DNA of 32,499 bases from Actinomycetes bacterium (GTDB lineage Bacteria; Actinomycetota; Acidimicrobiia; Acidimicrobiales; Bog-793). The translations under genes and the position numbers were made by a program. The first letter of the stretch is position 1. Each line of letters starts with the position of its first letter. The DNA lies in NCBI GenBank assembly GCA_021786195.1, contig JAJYNS010000076.1, positions 1 to 32,499 of the forward strand, given 5' to 3'. Shown piece after piece: positions 27,006 through 32,499 of this stretch. A model generated the notes under the pieces. That model was given only the letters and a program-made list of their open reading frames with translations, was not told the DNA's origin and searched no databases.

Positions 27006-28218
27006 GCGCCGGGAGCGCCGGCAGGTCCTTCGCGGGCACCTGGAGGCCCGCCCGGTCATCTGCCAGCTGCTCCCGGAGCCAGAGCAGCGTCGAGACGACG
27101 AGGATGCCGTTGCGCGCGGCGGCGGTGGCTGTCGCGACGTAGTAGCCGGGGCCGAGCGTCGCCGCCTCGACGTAGAGGAAGGGGAAGACGAGCGTCGTGA
27201 GCCCCGCCGCGGCGAGCCAGCCGCGCCGGATCTCCCAGTAGGCCCAGAGGGGGACGAGCCAGACGAGGTACTGGGCGGCGAAGGCGCGGTCCGAGAGCAC
27301 GGCGACGCTCAGCACGGCGAGGCTCGTCGCCTCGACGCCGAGGCGGCCCCCTGCCGAGAGCCGCCAGATCGCGGCGAGCGAGGCCACCCCGAGCACGGCG
27401 ACGAGCGCCCCGATGAGGACGGCATGCGGGCCGGCCACCTCGATCGAGCCGTAGCCGGAGATCCACCGGACCTGCCCGGGATCGGCGAGCAGGGTCAGGC
27501 TGCCGCCGAGGCTCGAGAGCTCGAACCCCCGGTGCAGCTCGTAGGAGAGGGGCGAGATCACGCTCCTCGGCGCGATGGCGAGCTGCGCGCCGAGCACTGC
27601 CGCGACGGCCATCGCCGAGGCGAGGACCCGGCGAAGCGGCCAGCGCCCGCTCGAGCGGCGCTCGGCGAGGAGGAAGCCCGGGAGCAGGAGGACGGGGAAG
27701 ACCTTGAGCAGCGCGCCGAGCACTCCCCACGCCCACGCCCGGCCCCAGCGGCCCGAGCGGGCTCTCTCGACGGCGAGCAGCGCGCACAGTGCCGGGAAGA
27801 CGTCGTAGCGGGCGACGAGCACGCAGAAGGCACCGAGGAGGAAGTAGACGGCGACCCGCCGGCTCCAGCCCGGCTTCGCCGGAAGCCCGTCGCTCGACAG
27901 GAGCAGCGCGAGCAGGCCGAGCTCGGCGAGCAGGCCGAACGCCATGACGTAGGGGAGCGGAAGGAGCCTCGGCAAGAGGAAGATCCCGAGCGAGGCGGCA
28001 GGGTACTCGACAGGGAGGCGGTGGAGGTACGGGGCGGTCAGCGCCTCGCGGGCGTAGCGCGCGTAGAGGAGCATGTCGCCCCTCGGGAGCAGCGCGGCCG
28101 CGACCCAGGCGAGCGCCATGAGCGCCAGCGCGGGCCGCGAGGCTTCTCGCCAGCGAGCCAGGTATCGGCCAGAAGGTCTGTTGGGTTGCGGCCCGCGAGC
28201 TTCGTGACCCCGGCGCAC
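26998..28218 (-). CDS. Polytopic membrane glycosyltransferase, GT87/DUF2029-like
   Basis: This is a 406-residue protein with about ten membrane helices. The early loop RGDMLLYARYAREAL...PVEYPAASLG resembles the acidic first loop and 'EYPP' motif of GT-C family 87 enzymes. ARYDVFPALCALLAVERARSGRW...GALLKVFPVLLLPGFL is the diagnostic central block. Relatives use polyprenyl-phosphate sugars (mannose or similar) outside the membrane. The GTG start at 28218 lies 3 nt after the stop of the Ig-fused pilin gene, so it is very likely in the pilin operon. Glycosylation of the pilin or the surface protein is inferred. The donor and acceptor cannot be read. The stop overlaps the convergent response regulator. 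Confidence 0.8.
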   Translation of the reverse strand: MRRGHEARGPQPNRPSGRYLARWREASRPALALMALAWVAAALLPRGDMLLYARYAREALTAPYLHRLPVEYPAASLGIFLLPRLLPLPYVMAFGLLAELGLLALLLSSDGLPAKPGWSRRVAVYFLLGAFCVLVARYDVFPALCALLAVERARSGRWGRAWAWGVLGALLKVFPVLLLPGFLLAERRSSGRWPLRRVLASAMAVAAVLGAQLAIAPRSVISPLSYELHRGFELSSLGGSLTLLADPGQVRWISGYGSIEVAGPHAVLIGALVAVLGVASLAAIWRLSAGGRLGVEATSLAVLSVAVLSDRAFAAQYLVWLVPLWAYWEIRRGWLAAAGLTTLVFPFLYVEAATLGPGYYVATATAAARNGILVVSTLLWLREQLADDRAGLQVPAKDLPALPALT

Positions 28219-28221
28219 GGG

Positions 28222-29193
28222 CTACTCGCCGACGCTCCCGGCGTTGGGATTGGCGACTGTGCCACCTGAGAAGATGACGTCGGTGCAGTAGTTGTTACTT
28301 ACCGCACCAGGCGCACAGCTCCAGCTATGCGTGCCCTGCTGGACACCTGACGAGTAGGCGGATTGATCGCCGATTGTCCCGGACGAAGGCCCGCTGTCGC
28401 CGGCGACGATCTGGTCCCAGTCTCCTGCTTTCGTGTTGTAGTACAAGTAGCCATCGAGCCAGCTGTAGCTGTTGCACCTGCCGGTCAAGATTATGTTGTT
28501 CTGCTGATTGACGGTGACCGCACACTGGTCTCCGCCACGGCTTGTCGTCAGGTTGCCGAGCCCGTCGACGATCAGGGTGGGCGGGTTCGTGTGCGCGACC
28601 GTCAGGTCCACGGTGAGCGTCGCCGTGTCCGGCGAGGGGCTCGCGTGGTCTGTTGCCGTCACGGTGAACTTGTAGCTGCCGGCGGTGACGTACTCGGGGA
28701 CCGTGACGATGCCGCTGGGGGAGATGGTCGTGTGCGCCGTATGGCCGCTGGCATCGAGCCCGGTCGGAAGTGTTCCCCCCAACGAGTACGTGACCGCTCC
28801 CGCCCCCTGCGCCGTCGACGTCGCCGTGAAGGAGATCGTGCCGCCGATCTCGGGAAGGGTCACCGAGTAGACGCCGTTCGCCGGGCCGGTCCCGGACCCG
28901 GGGCTGGGTGTCGTCACGCTGGTGAACGAGATCGCGCCGTTCGTCTGCGTGCCGGCGTTCGTTCCGCCGCCCTCGGACGTACCACCGGTCGTCGAGCCCA
29001 CCGAGTTCGCAACGGTGTTCAGCGTGTTGGACACCGATCCGCCGAGGAACACGAGCGCGCCGATCGCGACGACGGCGATGAGCGCGAGCAGCAGCGCGTA
29101 CTCGACGAGGCTCGCGCCGTCGTCACCGCGCCGGCATGCCCGGAGTCGGATGACGCGGACACTGCGGGTGCTGTGCGAATGATGACGGTGCAT
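28222..29193 (-). CDS. Flp-type pilin fused to a large Ig-like extracellular region
   Basis: This is a 323-residue protein. Residues 22-62 are a class IVb Flp pilin: a basic leader, then GDDG/ASLVEYALLLALIAVVAIGAL, with cleavage expected after G26 and Glu at +5. Flp pilins usually end near 60-80 residues. Here a Gly/Ser/Thr linker leads to about 230 more residues. Residues ~85-210 resemble a putative Ig/cadherin-like module (ISFTATSTAQGAGAVTYSLGGTLPTGLD...GSYKFTVTATDHASPSPDTATLTVDLTV). Residues 215-323 form a second unrecognised domain with four Cys and many Tyr/Trp/Asn, likely disulfide-bonded. The C-terminal part is less GC-rich than the host. AAAGGAT, 7 nt before ATG, is the ribosome site. 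It is a plausible minor or tip pilin with adhesive function. Confidence 0.75.
   Translation of the reverse strand: MHRHHSHSTRSVRVIRLRACRRGDDGASLVEYALLLALIAVVAIGALVFLGGSVSNTLNTVANSVGSTTGGTSEGGGTNAGTQTNGAISFTSVTTPSPGSGTGPANGVYSVTLPEIGGTISFTATSTAQGAGAVTYSLGGTLPTGLDASGHTAHTTISPSGIVTVPEYVTAGSYKFTVTATDHASPSPDTATLTVDLTVAHTNPPTLIVDGLGNLTTSRGGDQCAVTVNQQNNIILTGRCNSYSWLDGYLYYNTKAGDWDQIVAGDSGPSSGTIGDQSAYSSGVQQGTHSWSCAPGAVSNNYCTDVIFSGGTVANPNAGSVGE
29042..29124 (-). repeat. 83-bp near-identical pilin cassette, copy in the Ig-fused pilin
   Basis: 81 of 83 bases match 29412-29494. The segment encodes DDGASLVEYALLLALIAVVAIGALVFLG. Both differences are synonymous. The flanks diverge at once. Confidence 0.9.
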
Positions 29194-29350
29194 GTCGAAG
29201 ATCCTTTGCGAGCGTGCCTGCCCGGCCGCCGAGCCGCTACGTCGCGGCCGGCCGGCGAGTGGAGACGAAAGGGCCGTCTGGTGGACCTGACCGGCCCGTC
29301 GCGGCCGTGTCGCGCTGCCAGTCGCGAACGGCCGCCGCGGGCGGGAGGCG

Positions 29351-29569
29351 TCAGGGCGTCGTCGCCCCGATGTTGTTCGCGACGTGGTTGAGCGTGTTGC
29401 TGACGCTGTTCCCGAGGAACACGAGCGCGCCGATCGCGACGACGGCGATGAGCGCGAGGAGGAGCGCGTACTCGACGAGGCTCGCGCCGTCGTCGGCGCG
29501 CCGGGCGACCCACTCGCGCACCGGTCGGGTGATCGTCGCCGAGAGGAGAAGGAACAACTGCTGGAGCAT
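29351..29569 (-). CDS. Flp-family type IVb pilin
   Basis: This is a 72-residue protein. The leader (1-28) ends in RRADDG. Mature ASLVEYALLLALIAVVAIGALVFLGNSVSNTLN shows the Flp pattern: Glu +5, Tyr +6 and one long hydrophobic helix. It should be cleaved by a TadV-type prepilin peptidase and assembled by a Tad system. None of the tad/cpa machinery genes are in this window. AGGAG 7 nt before ATG is the ribosome site. The 5' leader holds a hairpin (29592-29613) and the shared palindromic element (29672-29700). It is first in an apparent operon with the Ig-fused pilin and glycosyltransferase. It is probably the major subunit. Confidence 0.92.
   Translation of the reverse strand: MLQQLFLLLSATITRPVREWVARRADDGASLVEYALLLALIAVVAIGALVFLGNSVSNTLNHVANNIGATTP
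29412..29494 (-). repeat. 83-bp near-identical pilin cassette, copy in the short pilin
   Basis: Partner of 29042-29124, 81/83 identical. Confidence 0.9.
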
Positions 29570-29591
29570 CTCTGGACTCCTTGTCTGCTGA

Positions 29592-29613
29592 GCCGCCTCC
29601 CGTCAGGGGCGGC
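29592..29613 (-). promoter_or_regulatory. Hairpin in the pilin mRNA leader next to the ribosome site
   Basis: GCCGCC/GGCGGC arms (29592-29597/29608-29613), with further GG/CC pairing inside, lie about 10 nt upstream of the AGGAG site. It could shield or stabilise the start region. Confidence 0.4.
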
Positions 29614-29671
29614 CGATGGACCAATGCAGCCGGTTTCGGATCAAGTCTCCATCCCTGTTCCATGGCCGTAA

Positions 29672-29700
29672 ATGAGCCGATCGGCCCATTTCCGGTGAGC
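29672..29700 (-). promoter_or_regulatory. Shared palindromic element, pilin copy
   Basis: The core at 29670-29691 is a 22-bp dyad with one mismatched pair (centre CCGATCGG). On the minus strand the 29-bp element matches that at 32216-32244 in 25 of 29 positions and in the same orientation. It lies 103 nt before the pilin ATG. It is a likely operator or an activator site. Confidence 0.65.
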
Positions 29701-29742
29701 ACACGGACGGGCGATCCCGCCGCGCTGCGTGCGCGGACGCGA

Positions 29743-29777
29743 GAAGGGCGGGGCGCCTCCTGTGCGCCCCGCCCTTC
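29743..29777 (-). terminator. Intrinsic terminator after the surface-protein gene
   Basis: A perfect 14-bp stem GAAGGGCGGGGCGC/GCGCCCCGCCCTTC (29743-29756/29764-29777) has a 7-nt loop. It lies 37 nt past the stop of the 703-residue gene and before the pilin element, so it separates the two transcripts. T-richness is weak on the minus side (TTC TC) and better on the plus side. Confidence 0.8.
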
Positions 29778-29814
29778 TTTGGACCTGCCGTTGCCGGCAG
29801 CGTGCGTCAGCGAC

Positions 29815-31926
29815 TCACGCCAGCGACTCGAGCAGGTGGACCTCTGCCTTCAGAACCGTGATCTGGCTCCTCAGGGAGTTGCGGAGCACCATCAGCTTCT
29901 GGATGATCGCCTCGAGCTTCAGGTGCAGGGTGCCGTGCGTCCTCGCTGCCTGCTGCTCACGCAGCTTGAGGTTGGCCAGCACCTTCTTCAGCAGCCCCCA
30001 GTCCTTCCCGAGCGCCACCTTGTCGCTCTTCAGCGCAGCAGCCTCGGCCGAGGTCAACGACGACGACGGCGTCGAGGACACGTTCACCGAGACCGTCGGG
30101 GTCGAGGTGTTCGAGGAGCTCGTCGAGGGGGCCACGAAGATCGGGGTCACGGTAGACGGGCTGCTCGAGCTCGACGAGCTGCTGTTCGACGAGCTGCTGT
30201 TCGACGAGCTGCTGTTCGACGAGCTGGTGTTGCTCGATGACGAGCTCGACGAGGAGCTGGTCGAGGACGTGCTCGTCGACGGGTCTGCGTTGGTGAAGGT
30301 GACCTCGGTGAGGTAGCTGCCCTCGCTGATCATCACGTTCGCCACGGCCGGCTTGCCCGGCGTCGCGCCCGATCCGACGTTCGTCGTGCTCGCGATCTGG
30401 TTCTCCGAGGTGATCGGCGTCAGGGAACCGTTGACGAACTCCTGGACGTTGGTGTCGAGCGACGTCACCGACGCGGCAAAGTCGTTGGTCGGCTCGGCTT
30501 CGGAGACGCTCACCGTCGAGTTGAACGGGAAGGTCACCGGAACCTGCGTCTGGCCGTTCCCGGATGCGACGGAGACGATGTTGCAGCTGCCCTCGTCGAC
30601 CGTGACGGGGTACGACGTCCCGTCAGCCGCGGTGACTGTGAAGTTGAAGGGAGTTCCCGGGGCGACCGCGGTCGAGCCGGAGACGGTGGTCTTGCAGATC
30701 TTCAGGCCACCTGGGTCTGCAGACTCGTCGTGGAAGTAGACGACGGCCTCGTTGCCCGGAGCGCTGTTTGCGGACGTCGGCGTCCCGACGGTGACGGTGA
30801 CCGTGCGGTTGGCGATGTCCCCGTTGGTGATCGGCAGGTAGCTCAGGGCGCCCGTCGGGTTGATCACGTCAACCTTGGACCCGGGGACGATGCCCTCGGT
30901 GATCGTCACCGCGGTGCCCGCCGCGTACGGGGTCGGTATCGAGCAGTTCGAGCCGGCCGATGCCGTCAGGCTGAACGGGCCCGGAGCGGTGTTCGGGGTG
31001 TTGGTCCCAGTCGCCGTCTCGGTGAAGGGGAACATGGTGCCCCAGCCGCCGGGCGGCGCGTTCTCGCCGTCCCAGATCTTGCAGACCTTCAGCATCACGA
31101 CGTCGTCGTAGTACGTCACGTCAGTCTGCGAGACCGACGCGTCCGTCGACGCGCTCACGTTGACCGTCACGGTTCCGGCCGTCAGGTCGGGACCGCTGGT
31201 GATCGCGCTCGTGCTGCCGAAGTTGTAGACGCCGGTGACCCCGGTGAGGTTGAGGTTGGAGCCCTCCTCGGTCACGGTGACCGAGCCCGCCGGGACGACG
31301 ATCGGGCTGCTGCACTGCCCCATCTGATCGGTCACCGAGGTGTCGAAGCCGATGAGCTTGCCGGCACCGTCAACGTTCGCCGAGCTGATGTCGAAGGTGT
31401 AGCTGCCGCCCTCTCCCGAGCCGACCGGGGTGTCCTTGCAGACCTCGATGAAACCCGTGACCGGGTCGTTGGTGTAGGTGACCGTGTCGACGTCGCTCGT
31501 TCCCGAAACGGCCACCGTGGCCGTCCCCGTCGCGAGGTCGGTCGAGGTGAGGTAGCTCGAGCCCTGGTCCGCGGTGATGTTGCTCACCTCGTACCAAGGT
31601 CCGCTGGCCTCCGTGATCGTGACCGTCGAGGCGTACACCGGGATCGGGCTGCTGCAGTACCCCGCGTCCACAGTGATGGGGGTAGTCGAATAGGCACTGC
31701 TGCTTATCTTGAAGTTGAACGCAGCATTCACGTTGATGTTCGTGTTGGTGGTGGTCAGGTTGCTCGGGATCGTCAAGGTGTTCTTACAGACCTCGACATA
31801 ACCTGTCAGCTCGCTCGCGCCGGCGCTCGCGGCCGTGGCGATCAGCGGGGTGACGATCGCCGCCCCGCTTATCGCCGCCAGCAACGCGGCTGACGCCCTC
31901 CTCATGCTCTTGAAGGGGAATTTCAT
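29815..31926 (-). CDS. Secreted repeat protein: four Cys-paired domains, Ser-rich stalk, C-terminal coiled coil
   Basis: This is a 703-residue protein. Signal peptide 1-35 ends in ATAASA. Four repeats of ~115-140 residues start TGYVEVCKNT (41), TGFIEVCKDT (157), VVMLKVCKIW (277) and PGGLKICKTT (406). Each has a second Cys about 40 residues on (C47/C91, C163/C205, C282/C328, C411/C448), then a VTVTE/VTITE-like strand and a final 'T.T(Y/F)xN/D' strand. This resembles SpaA/prealbumin-like beta domains with one disulfide each. Residues 549-598 are almost pure Ser/Thr/Asn. Residues 624-703 form a Leu-rich heptad-like coiled coil. No LPXTG motif or membrane anchor is present, so attachment is unexplained. 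ATG 31926 follows AGGAG by 7 nt; the longer frame upstream is leader. It is probably an adhesin or surface-layer component. Confidence 0.82.
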   Translation of the reverse strand: MKFPFKSMRRASAALLAAISGAAIVTPLIATAASAGASELTGYVEVCKNTLTIPSNLTTTNTNINVNAAFNFKISSSAYSTTPITVDAGYCSSPIPVYASTVTITEASGPWYEVSNITADQGSSYLTSTDLATGTATVAVSGTSDVDTVTYTNDPVTGFIEVCKDTPVGSGEGGSYTFDISSANVDGAGKLIGFDTSVTDQMGQCSSPIVVPAGSVTVTEEGSNLNLTGVTGVYNFGSTSAITSGPDLTAGTVTVNVSASTDASVSQTDVTYYDDVVMLKVCKIWDGENAPPGGWGTMFPFTETATGTNTPNTAPGPFSLTASAGSNCSIPTPYAAGTAVTITEGIVPGSKVDVINPTGALSYLPITNGDIANRTVTVTVGTPTSANSAPGNEAVVYFHDESADPGGLKICKTTVSGSTAVAPGTPFNFTVTAADGTSYPVTVDEGSCNIVSVASGNGQTQVPVTFPFNSTVSVSEAEPTNDFAASVTSLDTNVQEFVNGSLTPITSENQIASTTNVGSGATPGKPAVANVMISEGSYLTEVTFTNADPSTSTSSTSSSSSSSSSNTSSSNSSSSNSSSSNSSSSSSSSPSTVTPIFVAPSTSSSNTSTPTVSVNVSSTPSSSLTSAEAAALKSDKVALGKDWGLLKKVLANLKLREQQAARTHGTLHLKLEAIIQKLMVLRNSLRSQITVLKAEVHLLESLA
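30173..30232 (-). repeat. 15-bp minisatellite encoding the Ser/Asn linker
   Basis: GACGAGCTGCTGTTC occurs three times exactly in succession (30173, 30188, 30203), followed by one copy with two changes (30218-30232). It encodes repeated NSSSS on the minus strand. Copy-number change would lengthen or shorten the stalk without a frameshift. Confidence 0.93.
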
Positions 31927-32430
31927 CACTTTGCTCCTGTGTTGTCGGGTGCTCCCGCACGGACGGGCCCTCGGTGCAGTCGTGGGTGCACGCGGTGCCC
32001 GCTCCTGGGAGCGTCTGACTTGCTTCGAGCCAGAGGCTCGCCCCCTCCTTTCGTCACCTCCGGGCGGCTCTCGCCGGCCCTTCCCGTCGAAGACCGGTAC
32101 GAGCTGCGTGGTCCGGCTCTCTGCGCTCTCCGAGCGCCGCTTCTCCCGAGAAGACGGCGACAGACCCGTCCACGCGGGCTCGCTCCAAGTGTCAGGGCGC
32201 AGCCGCCGGAGATCCATGAGCCGATCGGCTCATTTGCGGTGCTCCGTGGGAATATCGCCACTGTCCGTGCATGTCGAGAAGAACGCCGGGAGCGCCAGAG
32301 CCCGAGGAGAACAGGGGGGCCGGTGACGGTCTCGGGCAAGCACTTCGGGCGGAAGGTGCCACTTGGGCCGGCCCTGCCACCGAGGCGAGCTCTTGACGCG
32401 CCGGCGCCATGCGGCTATCAGTTGTCGTCC
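31927..32430. other. 504-bp region holding the long 5' leader of the surface-protein gene
   Basis: No gene is seen. About 290 nt separate the palindromic element from the ATG. On the minus strand the leader holds hairpins CGAGCC-AGA-GGCTCG (32026-32040) and GCTCC-TG-GGAGC (32001-32012), with a purine-rich stretch above them. None of the known riboswitch signatures I could test by eye (c-di-GMP-I, ydaO-type, cobalamin) fits. GATATT upstream of the palindrome (about 32251-32256) is a possible -10. Confidence 0.45.
32216..32244 (-). promoter_or_regulatory. Shared palindromic element, surface-protein copy
   Basis: ATGAGCCGATCGGCTCAT (32216-32233) is a perfect 18-bp palindrome. The 29-bp element shares 25 positions with the pilin copy and the same orientation to the gene, including the preceding CACCG and AAATG. 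It lies 290 nt before the ATG. Confidence 0.68.
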
Positions 32431-32499
32431 ATGGGCGCCGCCGGGGCGGTCGGCGGCCTGGCCGCCGGAGAGCAGCTGGAGCGCCCGCCGTCCGAGCGC
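32431..32499 (+). CDS. Possible 5' end of a plus-strand gene (cut by window)
   Basis: ATG 32431 opens 23 codons (MGAAGAVGGLAAGEQLERPPSER) to the window end. TATCAG stands 9 nt upstream, like other near-leaderless starts here. The peptide is too short to assign. An overlapping frame from ATG 32408 reads Arg-rich and is less likely. Confidence 0.3.
   Translation, partial: MGAAGAVGGLAAGEQLERPPSER

Noticed and set aside
30150-30260. CRISPR-like array
   Set aside because: The repeat is a contiguous 15-bp coding minisatellite without spacers. No CRISPR array is seen anywhere.
31927-32215. c-di-GMP, c-di-AMP (ydaO) or cobalamin riboswitch before the surface protein
   Set aside because: None of the conserved cores could be found by eye. 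Left as an unassigned structured leader.
32216-32244. WhiG/FliA (sigma-28) promoter reading of the GCCGAT core
   Set aside because: The -10 type GCCGATAA is not matched past GCCGAT, and no TAAA lies about 15 bp upstream in either copy. The dyad fits an operator better.

Overview
The window is high-GC actinobacterial DNA. The tRNA-Ser(CGA), an orotate phosphoribosyltransferase, an actinobacterial-type MarP-like protease, aspartokinase and aspartate-semialdehyde dehydrogenase side by side, and many near-leaderless starts (TAnnnT 6-10 nt before ATG or GTG) fit Actinomycetota, perhaps Acidimicrobiia. That placement is inference from style; no marker gene decides it.

Layout. 1-246: 3' end of tadA, then tRNA-Ser(CGA). 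281-4013: a strong inverted repeat, then a two-gene mobile-type module on the minus strand. The module pairs a tyrosine-recombinase-fold protein that has lost most catalytic residues with a DDE transposase through an ATGA overlap. 4192-7164 (+): an ECF sigma factor with a candidate autoregulatory promoter, its membrane-anchored partner, and a secreted double-DUF4232 protein. 7341-8480 (-): a YhcG/DUF1016 PDDEXK protein whose coding sequence holds a perfect 31-bp palindrome. A 16-bp sequence directly after the tRNA recurs inverted at 8600-8615 beyond this gene. 8660-12688 (-): GH15 glycosidase, glucose 1-dehydrogenase-type MDR and MBL hydrolase, plausibly a route from a glucan or trehalose to glucose and then gluconate. 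12759-15457 (-): MarP-like protease, pyrE and an orphan OmpR-type regulator. 15622-17596 (+): VIT/CCC1 transporter, SixA-type phosphatase and S51-type peptidase, with 3-4 nt stop/start overlaps. 17609-19086 (-): two cyclophilins. 19128-21387 (+): lysC and asd, with a candidate internal start for an aspartokinase beta subunit. 21442-22884 (-): archaeal/eukaryal-type ProRS. 23249-23602 (+): small unknown protein.

The right third is a signalling and cell-surface region. After a 640-bp, dyad-rich and less GC-rich intergenic region come a stand-alone LuxR-type HTH protein, a NarL-class histidine kinase and its response regulator, all overlapping. Facing them is an apparent minus-strand operon: a Flp/Tad pilin, a second Flp pilin fused to a large extracellular Ig-like region, and a GT87-like membrane glycosyltransferase starting 3 nt after it. 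Upstream lies a 703-residue secreted protein with four Cys-paired repeats, a Ser-rich linker encoded by a 15-bp minisatellite, and a C-terminal coiled coil. A 29-bp element (25/29 identical, palindromic core) sits in the same orientation upstream of both the pilin and this protein, so they probably form one regulon. This pilin-adhesin-glycosyltransferase locus is the best candidate for an undescribed system. The 31-bp palindrome in the DUF1016 gene and the recombinase-like/transposase pair come next.
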